Positions 52,625 through 60,771 of a stretch of DNA of 64,000 bases are shown one piece after another. Within the stretch, counting starts at the first letter, position 1. Each line of letters opens with the position of its first letter. A program made the position numbers and the translations under genes. The DNA is taken from NCBI GenBank assembly GCA_040219355.1, contig JAVJSN010000017.1, positions 124,001-188,000 on the forward strand, given 5' to 3'. Origin of the DNA: MH13 sp040219355. GTDB taxonomy: Bacteria > Pseudomonadota > Alphaproteobacteria > Rhizobiales > MH13. Under the pieces are notes generated by a model that ran no database searches, had not been told where the DNA came from, and saw only the letters and a program-made list of their open reading frames with translations.

Positions 52625-52658
52625 CGTCATAATCCGCACGAAAGTTCGCAATGCGCAC
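52625..52658. promoter_or_regulatory. Tandem IclR-type operator (f)
   Basis: CGTCATAATCCGCAC (52625-52639, 9 of 15), spacer GAAA, GTTCGCAATGCGCAC (52644-52658, 11 of 15). It lies 69 nt before the amino-acid-type binding-protein gene. Confidence 0.65.
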
Positions 52659-52727
52659 AGAGAGGCGAGCGAGCTTTATCCCGATGGCGTTCTGCCCAGC
52701 GGACAAACTCAATGTGGAGGAAGATCA

Positions 52728-53537
52728 ATGATCAAACGCACCTTTGTTGCCGGCTTAACGGGCCTTGCTATTCTCAGCGCCCCGATCGCGGTGGCTGAAG
52801 CACGCACCCTTGACGAAATTCTCTCAGAAGGCGTGTTGCGCGTTGGCATCAATCCCAATTTTCCAAATATGAGCACGCGCAACGACGCCGGTGATTGGGA
52901 AGGCTTCGACATTGATGTCGCCAACGCTCTGGCTGAGGGTCTGGGTGTAGACGTTGAATGGGTGCCGACAGAGACACCGCAGCGCGTTCCATTCCTTGTA
53001 TCCGACCGAATTGACGTCTCGCTTGGCGCGCTTACCCGCAATGCTTCACGTGCAATGTTGATCGACTACACCGTGCCGCTGCACACCGAAGTTCTGGCCG
53101 TGCTTGCAACCTCAGAGATCGAGGGCGAAAGCTGGGAAGACTTCAACTTGGATAGCGTGACGCTCGCCAATATGCGCGGCAATTGGACCGTGGGTTGGAT
53201 TGAAGAGAACATGCCCAACGTTGAGTTGGAGCTTGTCGACACGCTGGCCGATACGGTTCGCTTGGTCGCTCAAGGCCGCGCTGATGCGATTGTCGAGAAC
53301 ATCGATTTCTTCATGGCGTTCACCGAGAACTACCCCGATGTCAATTGGCGCGTGGTTGAAAACCCGATCTTTGTTGCCTACTGCGCTATTGGCGTTGCCC
53401 AAGGCAATGACAACCTGACCGAAGTGCTCAACATCCTACTCTACGATCTGCATTCCTCAGGCATGATCAACGAGACCTGGGAAGCACACTACGGCTCGCC
53501 AATGCTGCGCGAAGTTGTACCCAACCCCTACTTCTAG
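52728..53537 (+). CDS. Amino-acid-type ABC solute-binding protein (family 3)
   Basis: 269 aa from the ATG at 52728, preceded by GGAGGA; earlier frame is leader DNA. Sec signal peptide (MIKRTFVAGLTGLAILSAPIAVAEA), then LDEILSEGVLRVGINPNFPNMSTRN, GFDIDVANALAEGLG (family-3 signature) and DRIDVSLGALTRNASRAMLIDYTVPL. It is periplasmic and feeds the permeases that follow. First gene of a four-gene unit under operator (f). Confidence 0.92.
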   Translation: MIKRTFVAGLTGLAILSAPIAVAEARTLDEILSEGVLRVGINPNFPNMSTRNDAGDWEGFDIDVANALAEGLGVDVEWVPTETPQRVPFLVSDRIDVSLGALTRNASRAMLIDYTVPLHTEVLAVLATSEIEGESWEDFNLDSVTLANMRGNWTVGWIEENMPNVELELVDTLADTVRLVAQGRADAIVENIDFFMAFTENYPDVNWRVVENPIFVAYCAIGVAQGNDNLTEVLNILLYDLHSSGMINETWEAHYGSPMLREVVPNPYF

Positions 53538-53637
53538 AGCCTTCCCGACGCTTCGTCTGGTCTTGCCACGCCTGCGGCAGGGTCGGGCGGGGTGTCGGGC
53601 AGTTCCCCTGCCTGGTTGGGCGTTGATTTAGGGTCCC

Positions 53638-54315
53638 ATGAACTACACGTTCCAATATCGCGTCGTCTGGGACAATTTCGATGCCCTTATGGAAGGCGCC
53701 TGGCTGACGTTCCAGCTTGGCGTTGTCGCCTTTGCCGGTGGCGTGTTGATTGGCCTTTTCGGTGCCGCCATCAAAACCTACGGACCGGCACCAATGCGCT
53801 GGTTGGTCGACGGGTATGTCGTTTTTATCACCAACACACCGGCGCTCATCCAAATCTATTTTCTCTATTTTGGTCTGCCAGAGGTTGGGCTGCGCTGGTC
53901 GAACGAGGCCTGCGTGCTGATCGGGTTGATCCTCAACGCTGGCGCTTACCTCACCATGATCTTGCGTGCCGGCTTTATCTCCGTGCGGAAAACTGAACTG
54001 GAGGCCGGACAGACCTTAGGTTTCTCGCTTGTCCAGCAAATCCACTACATTATCGTTCCGCATATCGCGAAGTCCGTCTATCCGGCGCTCGCTAATTTCT
54101 TTATCGTTGTGCTTGTTATGGGCACCTCTATCGGCGCGCTGATCGGCGTGGACGAACTGACCGGCCAGGCGATCAACCTTTCCACGATCAACTATCGCTG
54201 GCTGGAGTATTTCTCCGTCGTTGCCGTTCTCTACGTTATTCTGACCTTTGTCGCTTCCATTGGTTTGGCGCTGCTTGGCCGTTGGGCGTTCCGCGTCAAG
54301 GCAAGGATTTTCTGA
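53638..54315 (+). CDS. Amino-acid-type ABC permease (HisM/GlnP family)
   Basis: 225 aa, four to five membrane segments. The cytoplasmic EAA loop ELEAGQTLGFSLVQQIHYIIVPHI contacts the ATPase. It follows the binding-protein gene after a 100-nt gap that contains only weak hairpins. It pairs with the next permease. Confidence 0.92.
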   Translation: MNYTFQYRVVWDNFDALMEGAWLTFQLGVVAFAGGVLIGLFGAAIKTYGPAPMRWLVDGYVVFITNTPALIQIYFLYFGLPEVGLRWSNEACVLIGLILNAGAYLTMILRAGFISVRKTELEAGQTLGFSLVQQIHYIIVPHIAKSVYPALANFFIVVLVMGTSIGALIGVDELTGQAINLSTINYRWLEYFSVVAVLYVILTFVASIGLALLGRWAFRVKARIF

Positions 54316-54331
54316 TGGCGGGGCGCATCTA

Positions 54332-55045
54332 GTGGAACGCATTATCGAGCAATTGCCGCGCTTTTTTACCGCTGACAACATGGCGCTGCTCGCCCAATCA
54401 GCCGGACTGACGCTGGCCATGACAGCGACGGGTTGCCTGATCGGTTTTGGACTGGCGTTTGTTTTGGTCTATCTGCGCCAGACGCCGGGCCTGTGGGCAC
54501 TGCCGCTACGCCTAATCTGCATCACCTATGTGGAGGTGTTTCGGCGCATCCCCTTCATCGTGGTGATTTATCTGGTGCTGTTCTTCATCCAGACGGTCTC
54601 GACCGATGCCTCGCTCTTCACAATCGCGGTTATCGCCATCTGTATCTACGCAGTGGCCTACACCGCCGACATCATTCGTGGCGGCATCGAGTCGGTTTCG
54701 CCAACGCAGATCGAAGCGGCCAAGGCCATGAATTTCGGTCGTTTGCGCACGCTGCTCACGATCACTTTGCCGCAAGCGTGGCCTATCATCGTTCCCCCGG
54801 CGATCGCTTTTGCTGTTTCGTTTATCAAAGACACCGCGCTGGTCAGCCAGATTGGTGTTTTTGAGCTGACGTTCCGCGGTAAAGAATTGAACAATCAGGG
54901 TTTTTCTGCCCTGCTTGTCTTTGGCACGATTGCCATGTGCTACTTCCTCATGTCCTTCCCGCTCAGCATGCTGGGCCAATATTTGGAGAAACGCCTTGCC
55001 ACACCTCGCGGTCAACGCGCTGCGCGCAAGTTACGGGCCGATTGA
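54332..55045 (+). CDS. Amino-acid-type ABC permease (HisQ/GlnP family)
   Basis: 237 aa from a GTG at 54332 (GGGG 11 nt upstream); the longer frame overlaps the preceding gene. Membrane segments begin at LLAQSAGLTLAMTATGCLIGFGLAF, and the EAA loop is TQIEAAKAMNFGRLRTLLTITLPQAWPII. It is the second half of the channel. It overlaps the ATPase gene by 50 nt. Confidence 0.9.
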   Translation: MERIIEQLPRFFTADNMALLAQSAGLTLAMTATGCLIGFGLAFVLVYLRQTPGLWALPLRLICITYVEVFRRIPFIVVIYLVLFFIQTVSTDASLFTIAVIAICIYAVAYTADIIRGGIESVSPTQIEAAKAMNFGRLRTLLTITLPQAWPIIVPPAIAFAVSFIKDTALVSQIGVFELTFRGKELNNQGFSALLVFGTIAMCYFLMSFPLSMLGQYLEKRLATPRGQRAARKLRAD

Positions 55046-55733
55046 GGTCTTAAAAGGCGTCTCCTTCTCTATGGAGAAGGGCGAGATAATCGGTTTGGTC
55101 GGGCCGTCTGGGTCCGGCAAGTCGACCGTTTTGCGCACGCTTGTGGGGCTTACGCCCGCGACGGCTGGTTCCGTCACAATCCACGAAAAGAGTATCGATT
55201 ATTCAAGCGGTGCATCTGTGAGGGACGCTCGCGATCAGATGGCAATTGTCTTCCAGCAATACAATCTGTTCCAGAATATGAGCGTGTTGAAGAATGTTAC
55301 GGTGGCCCCAGAGAAGATCAAAAGGCGCCCCAAGCAAGAAGTGCGTGCCCAAGCTGAAAAGCTATTGGCCATGGTGGGTCTGGCGGACAAGCTCCATGCT
55401 TTTCCTGACCAGCTCTCAGGCGGGCAGCAGCAGCGTGTGGCCATTGCGCGTGCCTTGGCGCTTAAGCCGGAGATATTGCTGCTCGATGAGGTGACCTCCG
55501 CGCTTGATCCGGAGTTGGTCAATGAGGTTTTGGACACCATTCGTCGGTTGGCGTCCGAAGGTATCACCATGATCCTGGTCAGCCACGAAATGTCGTTCAT
55601 TCGAGAAGTGGCCGACAGAGTGATCTTCATGGATGAGGGCGAGGTCGTCGAAGAAGGTCCGCCAAAACAGATGTTTGACGCGCCCAACACAGAGCGCGCG
55701 CGCGACTTCTTTGGCAAGATATTACGGCACTAG
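54996..55733 (+). CDS. Amino-acid-type ABC ATP-binding protein (GlnQ family)
   Basis: 245 aa. I assign a TTG start at 54996 (GGAG 7 nt upstream) because the sequence from LPHLAVNALRASYGPIEVLKGVSF matches the family start; the upstream residues are in another frame of the permease. Walker A GPSGSGKST, Q-loop VFQQYNLFQNMSVLKN, signature LSGGQQQRVAIARAL, Walker B ILLLDEVTSALDPEL, H-loop LVSHEMSF. It is cytosolic and drives uptake with the three preceding gene products. Confidence 0.93.
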   Translation: MPHLAVNALRASYGPIEVLKGVSFSMEKGEIIGLVGPSGSGKSTVLRTLVGLTPATAGSVTIHEKSIDYSSGASVRDARDQMAIVFQQYNLFQNMSVLKNVTVAPEKIKRRPKQEVRAQAEKLLAMVGLADKLHAFPDQLSGGQQQRVAIARALALKPEILLLDEVTSALDPELVNEVLDTIRRLASEGITMILVSHEMSFIREVADRVIFMDEGEVVEEGPPKQMFDAPNTERARDFFGKILRH

Positions 55734-55740
55734 CCAGGCC

Positions 55741-56490
55741 CTAAAGCGCCATCTGTTCCGTGAAGAACTCATCGCGCACATCCTGGATCACATCGGTTCT
55801 TTGCGCCGCCTGCTCGCTGCACAGCCAGGCCATGACGGAGGCGGGCACGCGCGGGTCGACCAGATCGCTCTGCGCGATCTTCGAAATGGGGTTGAGACCG
55901 GCCTGCCGGATGGAGCCTTGCATATCCGTGTCGGTGGGTGGAATGCCAATGAACACGCTGCGCACACCATCGCTTTCCAACTCCATGGCGAACATCTGCG
56001 TCAGCATGCGCATCGCCGCTTTGGACGAACAATAGGCCGTCCAACCCTCCATGGGCGTTGTCGCCGCTCCGGTGCCAGCATTCACGATCCGACCCTTGGA
56101 GGCCTTGAGCAAAGGCAGGGCAGCCACCACCATGCGGTGGACGCCGAGTACGTTCACCTCAAAAGCTTGACGCATGCTGTCGGTTGCAAGGTCCGCCGCG
56201 TGACCGATGGGCGCGATAACTCCGGCATTGTTCACCAGCACATCAAGCTGTCCGCCGACCTCCTGGATCGCGTCGTCTACCTGGCTTTGGCTGGTCACAT
56301 CCAGACTGATCGTGCGCGCGCCCTCCAGCATCTCTGGGCCATCCACTTTGCCATAGATGCCGGCAATAACATTGGCGCCTTTGTCGACCAGGATGCGGGT
56401 CAGCGCGGCACCGATGCCACGGTCTGCGCCGGTCAAAAGAATGGTGCGCCCGGAAAGGTCCGGCACGGGAATGGGGGTAAGATTGAACAT
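55741..56490 (-). CDS. Short-chain dehydrogenase/reductase
   Basis: 249 aa SDR with LTGADRGIGAALTRIL, VLVNNAGV, NAGTGAATTPMEGWTAYCSSKAAMRML (YCSSK, YxxxK) and IGIPPTDTDMQGSI. GAGGA lies before the ATG. It is convergent with the ABC ATPase gene (8 nt) and divergent from the enolase-superfamily gene across the FadR-like palindrome, so it may belong to the right-hand operon's pathway. Confidence 0.88.
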   Translation of the reverse strand: MFNLTPIPVPDLSGRTILLTGADRGIGAALTRILVDKGANVIAGIYGKVDGPEMLEGARTISLDVTSQSQVDDAIQEVGGQLDVLVNNAGVIAPIGHAADLATDSMRQAFEVNVLGVHRMVVAALPLLKASKGRIVNAGTGAATTPMEGWTAYCSSKAAMRMLTQMFAMELESDGVRSVFIGIPPTDTDMQGSIRQAGLNPISKIAQSDLVDPRVPASVMAWLCSEQAAQRTDVIQDVRDEFFTEQMAL

Positions 56491-56522
56491 TTCCTCTTGA
56501 CCTCTATTTTGTCTGGTTATTT

Positions 56523-56539
56523 AATTGGTCTGTCCAATT
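56523..56539. promoter_or_regulatory. FadR/LldR-type GntR operator-like palindrome
   Basis: AATTGGTCTGTCCAATT: 6-bp perfect arms (AATTGG/CCAATT) around TCTGT. It resembles the TTGGTnnnACCAA-type sites of FCD-domain GntR regulators such as LldR/PdhR. It lies between the SDR and enolase-superfamily genes. No FCD-type regulator is encoded in the window, so the cognate protein is unknown. Confidence 0.55.
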
Positions 56540-56641
56540 TGACGGATACAGCGAGAACCGCCCGGTGTCAAAACTCAGACTGAGTAGCCACCAAGAGGTA
56601 ACCAACAAAGCGCTGATCCAACTCGGGAGGTGGGCCACACA

Positions 56642-57769
56642 ATGCGTATCCGCGCCATAGAACCGTTCCCCATCGCCTATCCCGACCCGAATGATTTCGG
56701 CACGACCCGCCGCACGGTGCTGGTGAAAGTTACCACCGAAGAGGGTGCCGTTGGTTGGGGTGAGTGCATCGCCATGTGGCCGGAAGCCTGCAAGGCGGTT
56801 GCCACCATCATCACCGAAGGGCTGGAGCCGATTTTGAAGGGTGACGATGCGACCGACACGGCGATCGCCTGGGAAAAGATGCGCCGCCATATTTGGTGGT
56901 ATGGCGAGGGCGGCATCGCCTCCATGGCCATCTCCGGCGTCGACATGGCACTGTGGGACATTGCAGGCAAAGCGGCTGGCAAACCACTTTATGAGCTTTT
57001 CGGCGGCCTGAAACATAACCGCTTGCTCGCCAATGCCTCTTCCCATGTGAACAAGAAAGGCGAGGCGGCCTGCGTTGCCGAGGTGGTGGGTTTCTTTGAG
57101 GCTGGTTTCCGCTCCACCAAGCTTGGTTTCGCCAAGAAGGGTGAAAGCAACATTGGCGGTGATCCCGATACCGATGTGAGCTTCATCCGCGCCTTGCGTG
57201 AGGCGCTGGGAGATAAGGCCGAAATCCTTGTCGATATCGGCAATGGCGTGCGCTGGGACGTGGAGACCGCCATTTCGGTCTGCAATCGCATGGGCGAGTA
57301 TCGCATCGGCTGGTACGAAGAACCGCTCTACCCGACCGATGATGCCGGCTACAAAAAGCTTGCCGCCAGCACGTCGGTTCGCATCGCATCCGGAGAACGC
57401 GAATTCACCGAGGCCGGCTATCGCCGCCAGATGGAGATGGGCGCTGTGGAAGTCTATGGCGTCGATCCGGCGCGCGTTGAAGGTATCACCGGCTTCCGCC
57501 GTGTGGACGCGCTTTGCTCGCACTATGGCAAGGTTATCAACGCCCATGCCTGGTCAACGGCGATCACCACGGCCGCCAGCCTGCATCTGTCGCTGGCCTC
57601 ACCCAACGCTGAAATCTTCGAGTACAAGCCCTTCGGCGTCGTCGTTCAGGACGAGCTGGTGGCCGAAAAGCTCTGGCACAAGGATGGCTGGGCCTATCCA
57701 ATCACTGCGCCCGGCCTTGGTATCGAGGTCCAGGAAGATGTTGTGCAACGTCTGGCAGCAGCAGCATGA
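56642..57769 (+). CDS. Enolase-superfamily enzyme (mandelate racemase/acid-sugar dehydratase group)
   Basis: 375 aa. Capping domain (TVLVKVTTEEGAVGWGECIAMWPE) and barrel. Lys in STKLGFAKKG, metal ligands Asp in LVDIGNGVRWD, Glu in GWYEEPLYP and Glu in ASGEREF, and His in INAHAWSTA of the C-terminal barrel end are visible. It probably dehydrates an acid sugar or cycloisomerises a lactone. GGGAGG lies about 11 nt before the ATG. It is the first of three genes with ATGA overlaps, then the ABC importer. Confidence 0.88.
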   Translation: MRIRAIEPFPIAYPDPNDFGTTRRTVLVKVTTEEGAVGWGECIAMWPEACKAVATIITEGLEPILKGDDATDTAIAWEKMRRHIWWYGEGGIASMAISGVDMALWDIAGKAAGKPLYELFGGLKHNRLLANASSHVNKKGEAACVAEVVGFFEAGFRSTKLGFAKKGESNIGGDPDTDVSFIRALREALGDKAEILVDIGNGVRWDVETAISVCNRMGEYRIGWYEEPLYPTDDAGYKKLAASTSVRIASGEREFTEAGYRRQMEMGAVEVYGVDPARVEGITGFRRVDALCSHYGKVINAHAWSTAITTAASLHLSLASPNAEIFEYKPFGVVVQDELVAEKLWHKDGWAYPITAPGLGIEVQEDVVQRLAAAA

Positions 57770-58554
57770 CGGGCAAAACCACCCGCTTTGGCATGACGCC
57801 TCCAACTGTGGAGGACATTGTTGCGCCCGGCTTTTCCACGCCCTGGGATGCGCCGATGGTGCCGCCCTTTCCGTTTAAGTTCCGCAATTGCGCGATCATG
57901 ACGCTCTATTGGCGCACCGATCCCGACGCGATCGATTTTCTTCTCCCCCCGCCCTTGCAACGCACTGGCGATATTGCCTGCGCCCACATCTACCAGATGA
58001 ACGATCCTGACTGGATCGGCCCCTATGGCGAGATGAACGTCATGATTGGCGCTGAACTTCCGGGAAAAGCCGCCGGTGGCTACTCTCCCTATCTGGCGCT
58101 GTCCTCAGATGGTGGCGTGGTGCATGGCCGCGAAGTGCATGGCCAGCCCAAGAAGCTCGGCAATCCCAAGATCAATGCGCGCGGCGACCTGCTGGTTGGC
58201 ACCGTAGAGCGCAACGGCATCGACGTGCTCACCGGCACCATGGCCTACAAGCAGCGTGCAGTGGAGCCGTCGGCCATCAAGCCGCATTTCGATTTCGCCA
58301 CCAACATCAATCTGAAGGCCGTCGACCATATCGATGGCCGTCCGGCGATCCGCCAGCTGACCTCCCGCGCGCTCACCGATGTAGTGATCCACGAGGCTTG
58401 GGCGGCCCCCTGCACGGTGGAGCTGCGGCCCAATGCGCAGTTGCCGCTGTTCCGCTTGCCGGTTCTTGAGCCGCTGGAAGGGTTCTTCTGGCGCGCCGAC
58501 TTTACCCTCATCGCAGGCACCATTCTGCATGACTATCTGGAGACGTCCCCATGA
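57766..58554 (+). CDS. Acetoacetate decarboxylase family protein
   Basis: 262 aa. The HGQPKKLGNPKI segment aligns with the catalytic Lys-Lys (WPKK type) of acetoacetate decarboxylase, and the N-terminal strands FRNCAIMTLYWRTDPDAIDFLLPPPL match the family. Some members are decarboxylases; others act on other keto acids or as hydrolases. ATGA overlaps on both sides couple it to the enolase-superfamily and 2-hydroxyacid dehydrogenase genes. The substrate is unknown. Confidence 0.87.
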   Translation: MTGKTTRFGMTPPTVEDIVAPGFSTPWDAPMVPPFPFKFRNCAIMTLYWRTDPDAIDFLLPPPLQRTGDIACAHIYQMNDPDWIGPYGEMNVMIGAELPGKAAGGYSPYLALSSDGGVVHGREVHGQPKKLGNPKINARGDLLVGTVERNGIDVLTGTMAYKQRAVEPSAIKPHFDFATNINLKAVDHIDGRPAIRQLTSRALTDVVIHEAWAAPCTVELRPNAQLPLFRLPVLEPLEGFFWRADFTLIAGTILHDYLETSP

Positions 58555-59522
58555 CCACTGATGGTGTGAGTGCACGTGTGGTCGTTACCGACACGATCTT
58601 TCCCAATCTTGACCAGGAGGAAGCCGCCGCGAGCGCTGCTAGTGCCAGCTTTGAAGGGTTCCAGTGCAAAACCGCGGACGATGTGGCAAAGGCCGTCAAG
58701 GACGCCGATGTCGCCATTGTCCAGTTTGCGCCCTTCTCCGCTGATGCGGTGAAGGCCGTCAAACCGGGCGCAACGGTCATCCGCTATGGCGTTGGCTATG
58801 ACAATATTGACGTTGCCTCCGCGCGCGAGGCTGGTCTGAAAGTTGGCTATGTGCCAGACTATTGCACCGACGAAGTGGCCGATCACACATCCGCGCTTGC
58901 ACTGTCTTTGCTGCGTAAACTTCCCGCCCTGGACGCTTCAGTGCGGGCCGGGGAATGGGCCGCAGTGAAGCATTCCAAACCGCTAAAGCCTTTCAATCAA
59001 ACGGTCTTTGGGTTCTTTGGCATCGGCCAGATTGGCTCGGCGGTTCTGCAACGTATTCGCGGCTTTGGTTTTCGTGTCATTGCCGCTGACCCTGGCCTCA
59101 CAGCCCAGGAAGCGCACGCGCTGGGCATCACGCTGGTCGATGCTCACGAGCTTCTTGCGACCGCCGACATCATCACCTGCCATGCCCCGGCGACCGCAGG
59201 CACAATTGGCTTTTTCAACGCAGATGCGCTGGCCAAGATGCAGAGCCATGCCTTGCTGGTGAACACCGCACGCGGTCAGCTGATCAATGAGGCGGACCTG
59301 GCAGAGGCCTTGCGCAAAGGCACCATCGCCGGTGCCGCGTTGGACGTATTTGCCGCCGAGCCACTACCCGAACACTCACCCCTGCGCGGCGCGCCTGGTC
59401 TCATCCTAACGCCGCATTCCGCTTGGTATTCCGAGGCTGCCATTGACCGGCTTCAGGGCCTCGTGGCGCAAGATATTACGCTCGCCCTCAACGGGGGGGA
59501 TCCACGCAGACCGGTGCCCTGA
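58551..59522 (+). CDS. D-isomer 2-hydroxyacid dehydrogenase (CtBP/SerA-like)
   Basis: 323 aa. Rossmann motif FGFFGIGQIGSAVLQRIRGFG (GxGxxG) with the Asp/Pro-rich AADPG after it, catalytic Arg in VNTARGQLINEADLAEAL, Glu in DVFAAEPLPEHSPL and His in LTPHSAWYSEAA. It reduces or oxidises a 2-keto/2-hydroxy acid with NAD(P). Third gene of the coupled set; a hairpin then separates it from the importer. Confidence 0.9.
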   Translation: MTTDGVSARVVVTDTIFPNLDQEEAAASAASASFEGFQCKTADDVAKAVKDADVAIVQFAPFSADAVKAVKPGATVIRYGVGYDNIDVASAREAGLKVGYVPDYCTDEVADHTSALALSLLRKLPALDASVRAGEWAAVKHSKPLKPFNQTVFGFFGIGQIGSAVLQRIRGFGFRVIAADPGLTAQEAHALGITLVDAHELLATADIITCHAPATAGTIGFFNADALAKMQSHALLVNTARGQLINEADLAEALRKGTIAGAALDVFAAEPLPEHSPLRGAPGLILTPHSAWYSEAAIDRLQGLVAQDITLALNGGDPRRPVP

Positions 59523-59540
59523 CCACTCATGAAATCCCGC

Positions 59541-59580
59541 GCGAGCCGGGACCCCACAGCCAACTGTGGATCAAGCTCGC
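59541..59580 (+). promoter_or_regulatory. Imperfect hairpin between the catabolic genes and the importer
   Basis: GCGAGC (59541-59546) pairs with GCTCGC (59575-59580), and CCACAG/CTGTGG (59554-59569) forms an inner stem around CCAA. The outer and inner stems are separated by short unpaired parts. It lies 50 nt before the binding-protein gene and may be a processing or pausing site, or a dispersed palindrome. Confidence 0.4.
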
Positions 59581-59637
59581 ACACGCAAGAACGGCATGCC
59601 ACAAGGCGGCCAATCAGACCCGAAACGGGAGGAAATG

Positions 59638-60687
59638 ATGAAACATTTTACAACGAGTTGCGCCGCTGCGGCGCTTCTGGCCGGCAGCATGACTGTGGCT
59701 GCCATCCCTGCGGCCGCCGAGATGATGCTGGAAGGCGGCCAGGAAGTGGACATGGTTCTGCTGCCGAAATTCCTTGGCATTCTGGTCTTCGACCAGGCCA
59801 ATGAAGGCGCGCAGGAAGCCCATGCCGAACTAGGCAATCCCGGTGAACTGCTGTTTGTTGGCCCGACGCCGGAAAACTCGGTTGCCGGTCAGATCGAGAT
59901 CATGACCACCTCGGCCACGCAGGGCCAGGGCGCGGTGATGCTCTCCAACAATGCCGGTGACCAGATTGTGCCGTCCGCAATGGCCGCGCAGGAAGCTGGC
60001 ACCCGCGTGGTGACCTGGGATAGCCCCATTCCATCGGGTGAAGGCGAAGATGTATTCGTCGCACAGGTGGACTTCGGCTCCATCGGTGTGGTGATGGCCG
60101 ACATGGCGCACTCCATCCTTGGTGGCTCGGGCCAGATGGCGGTGCTTTCGGCAACACCTGACGCGGCGAACCAGAACGCCTGGATCGCAGCGATGGAGGA
60201 AGCGCTGGAAGAGGATAAATATGCCGACATCGAGCTGGTAGATATCGTCTATGGCGATGACCAGGCTGAGGTCAGCTACAATCGCGCGCTGGCGCTGGTC
60301 GACCAGTATCCCGACCTCGGTTTGATCATGTCACCAACCACGGTTGGTATTCAGGCATCGGCCAAAGCTATGCAGGATGAGGGCTTGTGCGATCAGGTGC
60401 GTGTGTCCGGTCTTGGCCTGCCAGCCGAGATGCTCTCCTACACGCTCAATGGCTGTGCGCCTGAGTTTGCGCTGTGGGATTTCCGCGACCTCGGCTATCT
60501 CACCTATTACACCGCCTATGGCCTGGCGACAGGCCAGCTTTCCGGCGAAATCGGTGAAACCTTCACTGCCGGCCGCATGGGTGAGTACACCATTGAGGAA
60601 GATCCGGGCCGCGAAGGGTCTCGGCGCATCCTGATGGGGCCATTCACGGTCTACAATGCCGACAATGTGGAAGCCGCCGCCCAGTAA
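59638..60687 (+). CDS. Ribose/rhamnose-type ABC solute-binding protein
   Basis: 349 aa from the ATG at 59638, with GGGAGGAA just upstream. Sec signal peptide (MKHFTTSCAAAALLAGSMTVAAIPAAAE), then the periplasmic-binding-protein type 1 fold: MVLLPKFLGILVFDQANEGAQEA, GAVMLSNNAGDQIVPSAM, TWDSPIP, and VDQYPDLGLIMSPTTVG. It resembles RhaS/AI-2-binding proteins. It feeds the ATPase and permeases downstream; an acid-sugar or deoxy-sugar ligand would fit the enzymes before it. Confidence 0.9.
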   Translation: MKHFTTSCAAAALLAGSMTVAAIPAAAEMMLEGGQEVDMVLLPKFLGILVFDQANEGAQEAHAELGNPGELLFVGPTPENSVAGQIEIMTTSATQGQGAVMLSNNAGDQIVPSAMAAQEAGTRVVTWDSPIPSGEGEDVFVAQVDFGSIGVVMADMAHSILGGSGQMAVLSATPDAANQNAWIAAMEEALEEDKYADIELVDIVYGDDQAEVSYNRALALVDQYPDLGLIMSPTTVGIQASAKAMQDEGLCDQVRVSGLGLPAEMLSYTLNGCAPEFALWDFRDLGYLTYYTAYGLATGQLSGEIGETFTAGRMGEYTIEEDPGREGSRRILMGPFTVYNADNVEAAAQ

Positions 60688-60711
60688 ACGAACGCTTCCT
60701 TTCTCCCCGAA

Positions 60712-60743
60712 CTCCGGCGCGGTGCCTTTTTGCCGCGCCGGAG
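60712..60743 (+). promoter_or_regulatory. Stem-loop after the binding-protein gene
   Basis: CTCCGGCGCGG (60712-60722) and CCGCGCCGGAG (60733-60743) form a perfect 11-bp stem around a 10-nt loop. No T-run follows; the ATPase gene starts 28 nt later. It probably protects the binding-protein mRNA or attenuates downstream expression. Confidence 0.65.
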
Positions 60744-60771
60744 CTTGCCCATCCCATGTGCCAGGGCCGTG

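Noticed and set aside
53538..53637. Possible terminator after the amino-acid binding-protein gene
   Set aside because: Only short or long-range stems (CCCGAC/GTCGGG, GGCAG/CTGCC) can be drawn and there is no T-run, so I do not annotate one.
55633..56583. 316-codon open frame on the plus strand
   Set aside because: Starts within the ABC ATPase gene and runs antisense through the SDR gene; His/Arg-rich shadow frame.
56504..57547. 347-codon open frame on the minus strand
   Set aside because: Antisense to the enolase-superfamily gene and extends into the operator region; no recognisable domain.
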